DNA from: Leptospiraceae bacterium
GTDB taxonomy: Bacteria > Spirochaetota > Leptospiria > Leptospirales > Leptospiraceae
Assembly (NCBI GenBank): GCA_024233875.1
Contig: JACKPB010000001.1
Location: 248,001 to 312,000 of the forward strand
DNA: 64,000 bases
Direction of reading: 5' to 3'
Positions within the stretch are counted from its first letter, which is position 1, and each line of letters begins with the position of its first letter. The notes under the pieces are model-generated. The model was not told the DNA's origin. It searched no databases and worked only from the letters and a program-made list of their open reading frames with translations. Both the position numbers and the translations under genes were made by a program. Shown piece after piece: positions 36,308 to 43,761 of this stretch.

Positions 36308-37312
36308 ATGAAAAAATTTCTCCATTTCTTAAAATCAAAATCCAAATTCATCCTGGGTTTGGGAATTTCTGCTCTTTTCATTTGGATTTTGTTGGGAAAG
36401 TTTGATAAAGAAGAATTTCTCAGACTCTGGTCGAGGGTATCTACTGAGTATGTTCTCCTGGCGATGTTTACTCAAATCATTGGATCTTCACTTTTTTCAG
36501 TTCGTTGGTACTATCTTCTGCAGAGGAAACTCAAACTCAAGCATTCTCTTTCTTCAACCTTCATCGGCTATGGAGCCAATATGGTTTTGCCGGCTAGGGG
36601 TGGAGATATATTTCGAATTTTCTACTGTCGCTCTGAGGCAGGAGTCGCTTCCTTCAATCTCCTCACCAAATTGTTTATAGAAAAAGTGATTGATTTCATC
36701 CTGGTCATCATCGCCGGGATTGGGGCCTTCCTATTCATTGGAATGGAGAAATCCAAAGCCAGCCCATCTACGATATTTACGTTTTCCGGAATTGTTGTGT
36801 CCGGGATTCTTATCGCTCTATTTTTATTTAGATATCAAAATGATTTTTTACGATCAATCCTTCTCAAGCTATTCAAATTGATAAAAAAAGAGGAGGTTTA
36901 TCTTCATCACATAGACCTTCAACTTAAAGAATTGGGAGAGTTTTTGAAATTTGAAAATCTATTTCTCCCTCTTCTGACCTCACTTCCTATGTGGATAGTT
37001 TACTTCACAACTTACTATATCGGAAATCAAATGCTTTCGTTGGGGCTTACCCCGGTTGAAATCATTTTTATACTTTTCTGCGGGGCTATGAGTTTGGCCG
37101 TTCCTTCGGCTCCATCAGGTATTGGTGTCTTTCATGCCTCTATTTATACTGCATTTTTAATTATAGGCAAAAATGGAAATGAGGGGCTTGTCTATGCTAC
37201 AGCAATGCATTTGATACCGTTTGTTACTTTTACAGGAATAGGATTGCTTTTTTACATTTATTGGTTGTACAGAAGAAGACATTCGGGCAAAACGACTTTA
37301 GAAGATTCTTAA
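36308..37312 (+). CDS. Lysylphosphatidylglycerol synthase-like membrane (flippase) protein
   Basis: 334 residues with about eight membrane helices, in the UPF0104/MprF-transmembrane family that flips or otherwise handles lipids. Family features: ARGGDIFRIFYCRSEAGVAS, the LFIEKVIDFILV helix and SLAVPSAPSGIGVFHAS. It has no cytoplasmic synthase domain, so it is a flippase-type half only. It follows the HIT gene by 3 bases. Confidence 0.82.
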   Translation: MKKFLHFLKSKSKFILGLGISALFIWILLGKFDKEEFLRLWSRVSTEYVLLAMFTQIIGSSLFSVRWYYLLQRKLKLKHSLSSTFIGYGANMVLPARGGDIFRIFYCRSEAGVASFNLLTKLFIEKVIDFILVIIAGIGAFLFIGMEKSKASPSTIFTFSGIVVSGILIALFLFRYQNDFLRSILLKLFKLIKKEEVYLHHIDLQLKELGEFLKFENLFLPLLTSLPMWIVYFTTYYIGNQMLSLGLTPVEIIFILFCGAMSLAVPSAPSGIGVFHASIYTAFLIIGKNGNEGLVYATAMHLIPFVTFTGIGLLFYIYWLYRRRHSGKTTLEDS

Positions 37313-37342
37313 TCGTTTACCCGAACTCGAAAAGAACTCAAC

Positions 37343-37534
37343 TCAAATCGAATGACTGTCTACATCGTCATCATCGTCGTCGTCATCATCTTCCGAATCT
37401 GAATATTCGAGAGTTCGGAAGGTAGATGCATTCTCAAAAGAATTCAGAGTCCTAGCCCGGTCAGAATTGGAAAAGATCGGTGTAGAAAAAAAAGCTGTCA
37501 AAGCAAGCAAAATAAGAAGTAAAATTGTCCTCAT
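37343..37534 (-). CDS. Small secreted acidic peptide with poly-aspartate run
   Basis: 63 residues: a clean signal peptide (LLLILLALTAFFSTPIFS) and a short mature part with nine or more consecutive aspartates (SEDDDDDDDDDV) and a HSI end. AAGGA 6 bases before the ATG is a good ribosome site. A calcium or metal-binding exported peptide is plausible; no family known. Confidence 0.62.
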   Translation of the reverse strand: MRTILLLILLALTAFFSTPIFSNSDRARTLNSFENASTFRTLEYSDSEDDDDDDDDDVDSHSI

Positions 37535-37625
37535 AGTCGTTCCTTACATCTATACCATTATAGGTATTGCATTATCGGCTAATTGATTTTTACTACCTTA
37601 AAATCACAATTCAAATTTATAAGAA

Positions 37626-37703
37626 AAGAAAAAAACCTGTAAATGCATCGAATGGATAGTACGTAAGGGCTAAGGAGAGTCAATCTGAATAGGTTTTTTT
37701 CTT
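37626..37703. repeat. Perfect 13-bp inverted repeat with 52-base loop
   Basis: AAGAAAAAAACCT (37626-37638) and AGGTTTTTTTCTT (37691-37703) are exact complements. The loop contains TACGTA and GGCTAAGGAGAGTC. On the plus strand it ends in a T-run like a terminator; its long loop is unusual. No gene ends just before it: the gap from the flippase stop is 313 bases and that from the peptide start 90. Confidence 0.55.
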
Positions 37704-37865
37704 GACTTTGATTTCCGGTCAGTCTCAAAAGTATTTGTGCATTTTAAGTAGAATCTACAATAAGATGTCTACTGGCGAATCAAAGAAGAAATCAAATAGT
37801 TCTGAGAAGCAGTTCATTTCAATTGATGAAAGCTTAAAATAATATGTGATTAGGAGATATGTTTT

Positions 37866-38333
37866 ATGAAAGATAGTTCTGATTTTATGCTGGTGACCCA
37901 ACATCTGGTTATGACAGAGCATCTCAATCCAAACAATGTTATCTTTGGAGGACAACTCCTCGCATGGTTGGATACGGATGTTTACATTCATGTTTGTAAT
38001 AAAATGAGGTTTCGATCCATGGTCACTGTTGCTATGGATCATGTTCATTTCAAAAGTCCGGCCTATCTTGGAGATTTAGTTCAGATCTATGCTAAGATCA
38101 AGGAAATCAAAAAAACTAGTATTACAGCATTCGGTAAAGCTATTGCATTTTATCCCGATAACGACAAACACAGGCTCATCATAGAATGTGAGATAACTTA
38201 TGTTGCTGTAGATAAAAACGGTAGACCGATCAAAGCTTTTAACCCACCAAATAAAGAATGGGTGGAAAGAAGAACAGCAGATTCCAGAGTGATAGGAAGT
38301 TTCATTGACCCCAAAGAAAAATCAGAGAACTGA
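37866..38333 (+). CDS. Acyl-CoA thioesterase, hot-dog fold (YciA-like)
   Basis: 155 residues. Opening HLVMTEHLNPNNVIFGGQLLAWLD and the MDHVHFKSPAYLGDLVQI segment match the YciA/BACH thioesterase family, which hydrolyses short- or medium-chain acyl-CoA. AGGAGA lies 9 bases before the ATG. It stands alone between the intergenic element and the SLC13-type transporter. Confidence 0.9.
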   Translation: MKDSSDFMLVTQHLVMTEHLNPNNVIFGGQLLAWLDTDVYIHVCNKMRFRSMVTVAMDHVHFKSPAYLGDLVQIYAKIKEIKKTSITAFGKAIAFYPDNDKHRLIIECEITYVAVDKNGRPIKAFNPPNKEWVERRTADSRVIGSFIDPKEKSEN

Positions 38334-38343
38334 AAGGTAGATT

Positions 38344-39777
38344 TTACAGATACTTTCCCAGATGATACACTGTAAAGGCAATGATCGGAATAAAAATGAG
38401 ATTCATGTAAAATCCAATTTTTACCATATCCCGAACATTTACCTTTCCCGTTCCATAAACAATAGTGTTGGGTGGGGTAGCCACCGGAAGCATAAATGCA
38501 CAACTAGCCGCAAGAGTGGCAGGTACTATTAAAAAGATAGGATTCATATCTATTCCTAGAGACAGGGAATAAAGTATAGGTAGAAAAGCAGCTGTGGTGG
38601 CAACATTGCTTGTCAGCTCGGTAAAAAAAATGATTAAAGTAACTACAAAAATGAGTACTAGGGGAAAGGGAATTCCTTTGAGAAAAAACAATTGATTTCC
38701 CAACCATTCAGCAAGGTGGGTACTCTCAATAGCTCCCGCCAGACTCAATCCTCCTGCCAGTAGTATGATTGCGTCCCATGGAATTTTCCTGGCAGTTTCC
38801 CAATCCATTAAGAACTCTAATCGTTTTGTATCTACAGGTATGAAAAAAAGTACTACACCACCTGTAATACCAATTACACTATCTGTTATCATCGGGATTC
38901 TATCCGCAATCAAGGGTCGAAAAATCCAGGCAAGAACGACAATAAAAAAAATAATAGAAATCAGGATTTCACCTGTGACAGGCTTTCCTAGTTTTTTTAA
39001 TTCATTTTTTAAATACAAATTGTCTCCTGTGTTCCCGGAAACTGAGAGTGGAAATATTTTGGAAAATAAATAAGACATGATTGGGATTGAAATTAGAAAA
39101 ATAGGGACTCCTATCATGAGCCAGGATAAAAACGTGATACGGGTTCCTGTTGTTTGATAGAGGTAACCGCTCATGAAAATATTGGGAACGGTTCCTATTA
39201 GAGTGCTCATCCCTCCCAAGCTGGAGGAATAGGCTATCCCCAATAAGATTGAAGTTTGGAAGTTGGAATACGACCTTGAATCTTGAAACTGATTCTCTTC
39301 CTTAAGTATCGAAATTATGGATAGGGCTATAGGAAGCATCATAAGAGTAGTAGATGTATTGTTTACCCACATACTCAGAAATCCACTGGAAATCATAAAT
39401 CCCAGAATGAGTCTTTCGGGTCGTCCTCCCAATCGGACAAGAATATTCAAAGCGATTCTTTTGTGAAGATTCCATTTCTCGAGAGCTAGAGCCAGGATAA
39501 AGCCACCTAAAAATAAAAAAATAAGAGGATTGGAATATCCTGAACCGGCAACAGAAAGATTTGAGATATTAAAAATAGGAAACAATACAAGTGGGAGAAG
39601 AGCTGTAGCAGAAAGGGGAACGGATTCTGAAATCCAGAGTAGAGCCATGAAGATTGCAATACAGGCTGTTTTCCAAGCTTTGGGTTCCATAGTACCGGGG
39701 TTGGGTAGATTCAATAGTACTAAGAATAGAATTACAATAGAAGTAAAAATTGCGATTTTGGTTCGTGGTGAATTCAT
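38344..39777 (-). CDS. SLC13/DASS-family sodium-coupled anion transporter
   Basis: A 477-residue transporter with about 11 membrane helices and the two SNT-like motifs of the family (NNTSTTLMMLPIALS and TSNVATTAAFLPIL) that bind sodium and substrate. The opening WKTACIAIFMALLWISESVPLSATALLPL is typical. Substrates in the family include dicarboxylates, citrate and sulfate; which one cannot be decided. Three TTGAWTCAA sites lie 40-150 bases upstream of its ATG. Confidence 0.9.
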   Translation of the reverse strand: MNSPRTKIAIFTSIVILFLVLLNLPNPGTMEPKAWKTACIAIFMALLWISESVPLSATALLPLVLFPIFNISNLSVAGSGYSNPLIFLFLGGFILALALEKWNLHKRIALNILVRLGGRPERLILGFMISSGFLSMWVNNTSTTLMMLPIALSIISILKEENQFQDSRSYSNFQTSILLGIAYSSSLGGMSTLIGTVPNIFMSGYLYQTTGTRITFLSWLMIGVPIFLISIPIMSYLFSKIFPLSVSGNTGDNLYLKNELKKLGKPVTGEILISIIFFIVVLAWIFRPLIADRIPMITDSVIGITGGVVLFFIPVDTKRLEFLMDWETARKIPWDAIILLAGGLSLAGAIESTHLAEWLGNQLFFLKGIPFPLVLIFVVTLIIFFTELTSNVATTAAFLPILYSLSLGIDMNPIFLIVPATLAASCAFMLPVATPPNTIVYGTGKVNVRDMVKIGFYMNLIFIPIIAFTVYHLGKYL

Positions 39778-39818
39778 CTGTTTCTAAATGGAAAGTAAAT
39801 TGGTTCTACAAGTACAAT

Positions 39819-39927
39819 TTGATTCAAGAGAAATGCAATAAGATTTTCCCGGAAAGAATTTGATGCTTTTGAAGAGAGGATACTCAACAATCCAATCCTT
39901 TGAATCAAGAATAGGTTTGATTCAAAG
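39819..39927. promoter_or_regulatory. Three copies of the palindromic site TTGAWTCAA
   Basis: TTGATTCAA at 39819-39827, TTGAATCAA at 39900-39908, and TTGATTCAA at 39917-39925. The latter two form an 11-bp inverted repeat (39898-39927, arms CTTTGAATCAA and TTGATTCAAAG, 8-base loop). A cluster of identical 9-bp dyads upstream of the transporter gene suggests an operator. A bidirectional hairpin is the other possibility. The remaining bases of this 454-base gap show nothing I can define. Confidence 0.45.
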
Positions 39928-40231
39928 TCTTATTTCAAAACAAAGGAAGAATCAAACAAGAGAAGGCCGGAAGATAACTAAAAAGAGAGTAAAAATTCAG
40001 TAATGGATGTGATTGTATTTCAAAACTGTATAGAGTCTATGATCTTCAAGAGAGTTTTGGGTTAGAGAAAATAAGAAATATCTATATTATAAAAAACATA
40101 TCTTATTGTCATTTTCAAAAGATTTACTCGTTCATAGAGAAATCGACTATAAGATCTTGAAATGGACCCGGATAAGAAAATAAAAAAGTATAAGGATTGA
40201 AATTTAAAAGGAAATTTGAGATTCTGGTATT

Positions 40232-40996
40232 ATGAAAATTATCTATTTATTGCATATTATTTTTGTATTTAATTGTGCCACTGCACATTATTTGGATAAA
40301 GTTCAATCCAATCAGGATCCTGAGTTGAGCGAAATCATCATTCCAAAAGATACTATTGGAATTCTGGGATTTTCTCCCGAAGCTAACAATAAGGAAAAAG
40401 GAAATGAAAATAGTTCATTAATCAAATTATTAAAAATCGGAAAACCTTTAAGCGAGCTATCCCTATCATCCTCCGATTCTGATACCGATCCCAAAAAATT
40501 GAAAGATTTTTTTGATAAAGTAAAGTCATTGAGCGATGAGGATAAGATTCTCTTATTTTCCGGTTACTCTAAGACCAATCAGAAGGATTTAAAATTCATA
40601 GGTAGAGATATGGACTATCTAATCGTAGGAATCCTGGGTCCTCCCGATATTTCAAATCAGGGAAATCTAGATCTCTCTACAGGTCGGTCCTGGTTGAAAA
40701 TCGGTACTTCCTTTTTTAGCATTTTGACTCTGGGTACCCTTCCCGCTCTAGACTACAGAGAAACTGATTCTACGATTCTGATCTATGATAGAACACTCTT
40801 CAAAAGAGGAGAGATGAATTCCAGCAATCAGGTTTGGGAAGTTTCAGCCTGGTGGAATCATTTTCTCGATGATCGTCAGGATAGGGTTATGAAAAGTTAT
40901 TTCTACAATCAGAACAAAAATGAGATATATTACAAAACAGACCTGATTCGTACCGAAAGGCTTTTGAGAACTATCCTAAAAAAATCCAATCCCTAA
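40232..40996 (+). CDS. Probable lipoprotein, function unknown
   Basis: 254 residues: signal MKIIYLLHIIFVFNC with lipobox FVFNC, then a polar mature part including a hydrophobic turn (FFSILTLGTLPALDY). No family recognised. The sequence is Ser/Lys/Asp-rich and shows no internal repeats. A probable terminator follows 12 bases after the stop. Confidence 0.68.
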   Translation: MKIIYLLHIIFVFNCATAHYLDKVQSNQDPELSEIIIPKDTIGILGFSPEANNKEKGNENSSLIKLLKIGKPLSELSLSSSDSDTDPKKLKDFFDKVKSLSDEDKILLFSGYSKTNQKDLKFIGRDMDYLIVGILGPPDISNQGNLDLSTGRSWLKIGTSFFSILTLGTLPALDYRETDSTILIYDRTLFKRGEMNSSNQVWEVSAWWNHFLDDRQDRVMKSYFYNQNKNEIYYKTDLIRTERLLRTILKKSNP

Positions 40997-41008
40997 CATC
41001 TTGATCTT

Positions 41009-41037
41009 GAACCCGTCTTTGATTTCAGGGCGGGTTC
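41009..41037 (+). terminator. Hairpin after the lipoprotein gene
   Basis: GAACCCG and CGGGTTC, seven G/C-rich pairs with a 15-base loop; only a weak T-run follows (GTTCGCTCTTT), so termination may be partial. Confidence 0.45.
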
Positions 41038-41146
41038 GTTCGCTCTTTGATTAAGTTCTTATTCTAATGGAATTAAGATGGAATAGTCCAAAGAGAAAAA
41101 TAACACGGAACCCTTCAGGAATCATTTGACCCTCTCACCAACCATC

Positions 41147-41230
41147 CGGGGAGGTATCGTTCCCGAGCATTCCGGTAGGGCACCTGCACTTTAACTCACC
41201 TGAAGCGTGAAGTGCGTGAGGTGAGTTAAA
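41147..41230. repeat. Composite hairpin repeat, copy 1
   Basis: Homologous to copy 2 at 56050-56137. Hairpin I: CGGGGA and TTCCCG. A CCGGTAGG segment follows (CCGAAAGG in copy 2). Then hairpin III: TTTAACTCACCT (41190-41201) and AGGTGAGTTAAA (41219-41230), 12 perfect pairs. The loop shares GAAGTGCG with copy 2 and has the same CTCACCT/AGGTGAG frame. It lies between a lipoprotein gene and structured RNA copy B. It encodes no protein. Confidence 0.55.
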
Positions 41231-41548
41231 CTACTAAATGTTTAGAATTACTATACACCAATTCTCCTAAATAATTAAACTTTTCCAATTCAGGTATGTA
41301 AACATTTTATTACTGATTTAGTATTGAATGTGCCAACCTTTTGGATAATGAATTTAATTCTATTGACAATATTTTAGAATTAGTGTAAGATTTGGGAAGG
41401 TCTTTTAACCCTTTTTATATAGTCATTTTCAAAAGTATTTGCGTATTTACAAAAATATCAGCTAAAAAATGGCTACTTACCCTAATAGGGAAAACGCATT
41501 TATTTTTGAGAACTGTTATATATTTTGAGATATATAATATTTTTAAAA

Positions 41549-41650
41549 GTTTTTCAATATTTCTTGAAAAAGCGGGGTTTGGAGTGCAACCCCAAGCAAA
41601 TTATTTCCTCTAAAAAGCCCTGCTATTGGGTTTTTAGAGGTGTCCATTTA
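41549..41650 (+). promoter_or_regulatory. Candidate structured leader RNA, copy B (upstream of OmpA-like lipoprotein gene)
   Basis: Counterpart of copy A at 2851-2950. The first hairpin is stronger here (TTTTTCAA pairs with TTGAAAAA). The GGGGTTTGGA and CCCCAAG pair can form TTGG/CCAA or GGGGTT/AACCCC. The third hairpin (41607-41640) has arms CCTCTAAAAA and TTTTTAGAGG with inner CCC/GGG. The lipoprotein start codon at 41666 is 26 bases after the last stem, and AGAGG within that stem resembles a ribosome site that is buried. No T-run follows this copy, which speaks against a simple terminator. Confidence 0.5.
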
Positions 41651-41665
41651 TTGAAAGGAGAGAAT

Positions 41666-42169
41666 ATGAATATAAGAATAAATCATTTGATTTTAATAAA
41701 CATTTTTCTTTTAGTCCTCAACTGTTCATCTGAGCAGGTCGTTGAACAGAAGCCTGCTCCGGAACCACCACCCGAACCCGAAAAACCTTCTGAAGAAGAA
41801 ATCCTTGAAGGTTTGAGGAGAGAGTTTAAAAATTTTGAAATTGTAGGATTTAGAGGAGATCAAACTATTTCAGTACCTATCTATAAAAAATGGAAAGCCA
41901 GATACCTAAAAGATTTCATAACAAATCTTGATAAAATTCCTTCTGATTACAAATTGTATGTTGTAGGACATGCTGATCCTCATGGAGGAAAAAGGAAGAC
42001 GATTCGGGTGGCTAATGGTAGATCAGTGTTTATTAAGAAGATGCTTTCAAAAGATCTGAAAGGCAAATCAAACAGACTTGCCGGCAAGCACTATGGTTCT
42101 CAGAGATATCAGGAAAACAAAAAAAGAAGTTCTGCTAACAGAAGAGTAGATTTTGAAATAGGGAAATGA
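41666..42169 (+). CDS. OmpA-like lipoprotein
   Basis: 167 residues: signal and lipobox VLNC (LLVLNCSSEQ), a proline/glutamate-rich linker (PAPEPPPEPEKP), then an OmpA-type peptidoglycan-binding domain with VVGHADPHGGKRKT and ANGRSVFIKKML, ending SSANRRVDFEIGK. The start at 41666 is chosen for GGAG 6 bases upstream and because the signal begins there; a longer frame runs back through the structured RNA element. It would anchor a lipoprotein to the cell wall. Confidence 0.82.
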   Translation: MNIRINHLILINIFLLVLNCSSEQVVEQKPAPEPPPEPEKPSEEEILEGLRREFKNFEIVGFRGDQTISVPIYKKWKARYLKDFITNLDKIPSDYKLYVVGHADPHGGKRKTIRVANGRSVFIKKMLSKDLKGKSNRLAGKHYGSQRYQENKKRSSANRRVDFEIGK

Positions 42170-42191
42170 AACTCAAAATTTAAATGAGTTT
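42169..42191 (+). terminator. Weak AT-rich hairpin after the OmpA-like lipoprotein gene
   Basis: AAACTCA and TGAGTTT, seven pairs with a 9-base loop, then TTCAGTTT. It overlaps the stop codon. Low stability, so a terminator role is uncertain. Confidence 0.35.
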
Positions 42192-42295
42192 TCAGTTTAC
42201 ACTTGCAAAATTTAGATTTACTCAGGATTTATAAAATAGTAATTAGAATTCATAAAGATTTATAATTTCAATGCAATCTTAGAATTGAGGCAGAG

Positions 42296-43141
42296 ATGAG
42301 TTTTCAGGATTTAATCAAAACAGCGAAAATCAAAACATTTCGAAAGGGTGAGATCATTTTCAAAGAAAATGACTCAGCCGAGTCGGGATTGTACTATGTA
42401 ATCAGTGGGGACCTGTCTTCTGTCAGTGAGGTCGATGGTAAAAAGGTTTTCTTGAACCCCATTCCGGCCAAAACTTTTTTTGGAGAGATTGCTCTTGTTC
42501 TGAACACAAAACGAAATGCGACAGTATATGTTGAGTCAGAAGAAGCAAGAGTAGCTGCTTTCAATAAAGAATCCTTCATCAAAGAAGCGAAATCAAATCC
42601 CAAATTTGTTAAATCACTTTTTGATCTGGGTTTAGAGAGACTTATTTCTCTTGAAGATAAGTATTTTTTCAATAGAAAAGAGTCCAATCTCTATCAGCCC
42701 AATCCTGAATTTGAAAAAATTCAGATCGAAAATCGAACCATTCAATTGAATCTCTGGGATTCGGTTTCCGGGGAAGAAGTAATCCATGTTCTTCCCAATA
42801 GTGCAATATTTAAAGATGGGGATGATTCCGATGGATTTTTTTATTTGATCCTCGAAGGGGATATCTCGCTCTACAAGACTTTGGAAGGAAAACAGGTAGA
42901 AATATGGAAAAAAAATACCGGAGATTACTTCGGGTATTCCACATTGCAAAAGTATTCTAAGAGATTCTTTACCGCACAATCCGAGAAAGGTTGCCGGTTG
43001 CTGCCGTTGGATCAGTCAAGTATCTTCGCTATGCTTCAAGCTTCTCCTGAAAATTTTTATTATTTGTTTAAGTACATTGTCACTGACCTGATCATCATTC
43101 AAAGCTTGTACTTGAGTGATGCAAAAGAAAAAGCTGAATGA
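42296..43141 (+). CDS. Protein with two tandem cyclic-nucleotide-binding domains
   Basis: 281 residues with no DNA-binding or enzyme domain. The first domain (about 10-125) keeps the phosphate-binding cassette as FFGEIALVLNTKRNATV, so cAMP or cGMP binding is plausible. The second (about 150-270) is the same fold with a degenerate cassette (YFGYSTLQKYSKRFFTAQ) lacking the glutamate and arginine, so it probably does not bind nucleotide. It is likely a regulatory partner for another protein. It converges on the thioesterase gene with a 3-base gap. Confidence 0.85.
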   Translation: MSFQDLIKTAKIKTFRKGEIIFKENDSAESGLYYVISGDLSSVSEVDGKKVFLNPIPAKTFFGEIALVLNTKRNATVYVESEEARVAAFNKESFIKEAKSNPKFVKSLFDLGLERLISLEDKYFFNRKESNLYQPNPEFEKIQIENRTIQLNLWDSVSGEEVIHVLPNSAIFKDGDDSDGFFYLILEGDISLYKTLEGKQVEIWKKNTGDYFGYSTLQKYSKRFFTAQSEKGCRLLPLDQSSIFAMLQASPENFYYLFKYIVTDLIIIQSLYLSDAKEKAE

Positions 43142-43144
43142 TGA

Positions 43145-43591
43145 TCAGTCTATTAGTAATCCCTCATATTCCTTGACTTTCAATAAAAAAGCTTCAGGTA
43201 AGGGTATGGTTTTGCTATTCACAAAGTCATACCATAGGAATGTTCCTCTCGCTGTGACAACAACGTCTGAACTTTCATCCAGAATCAATAAGTCCATTTT
43301 GAATATCTTCCTATTCAGAGAAGAAGTCTTCAGGTATGAATTTAATTTTTGGGGATAAGTAGCCTGTTTTCGATAGTCCATGTTGATATTGACTATCACC
43401 ATACCTGATTTCGGGTGTTTTCCATCATTTTCCCAGAGTTGTAAATAACTAAAATATTCTGCCCGAATTCTTTCGAAATATCGAACATATTCTACATTGT
43501 TTACATGACCGAATGCATCCATGTCTCCCCAGGAGATTTTTATTTCTTTATGAAATCTATATTCATTTGGGTCTTTTTCGATTCTATCCAT
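43145..43591 (-). CDS. Acyl-CoA thioesterase, YbgC/4HBT type
   Basis: 148 residues, hot-dog fold. The catalytic region is WGDMDAFGHVNNVEYVRYFERIRAEYF, with the aspartate of DAFGHVNN typical of 4-hydroxybenzoyl-CoA thioesterase-like enzymes. Acyl specificity is unknown. It is divergent from the large STAND gene with 170 bases between. Confidence 0.9.
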   Translation of the reverse strand: MDRIEKDPNEYRFHKEIKISWGDMDAFGHVNNVEYVRYFERIRAEYFSYLQLWENDGKHPKSGMVIVNINMDYRKQATYPQKLNSYLKTSSLNRKIFKMDLLILDESSDVVVTARGTFLWYDFVNSKTIPLPEAFLLKVKEYEGLLID

Positions 43592-43761
43592 TTTTGTCCA
43601 TCCAATGTCTCCGGAGATATTGGAAACCCTTAAATTCTATTTTTTCTAATTGAATATTAATTTAGTTTTTGCATCAATCAAAAAAACTTAAACAATTGTA
43701 AAAGATACAGATGAAAGCGGATCTCATTTAGTAGGATGACAAACATAAATAGGAACGGATT

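Noticed and set aside
39819..39927. TTGAWTCAA copies as a CRISPR or repeat array
   Set aside because: Only three 9-bp copies with irregular spacing and no constant spacers; an operator cluster is simpler.
41392..41613. 73-codon open frame through the region of structured RNA copy B
   Set aside because: Composition is hydrophobic and phenylalanine-rich with no ribosome site; it overlaps the folded element and a better gene start lies downstream.
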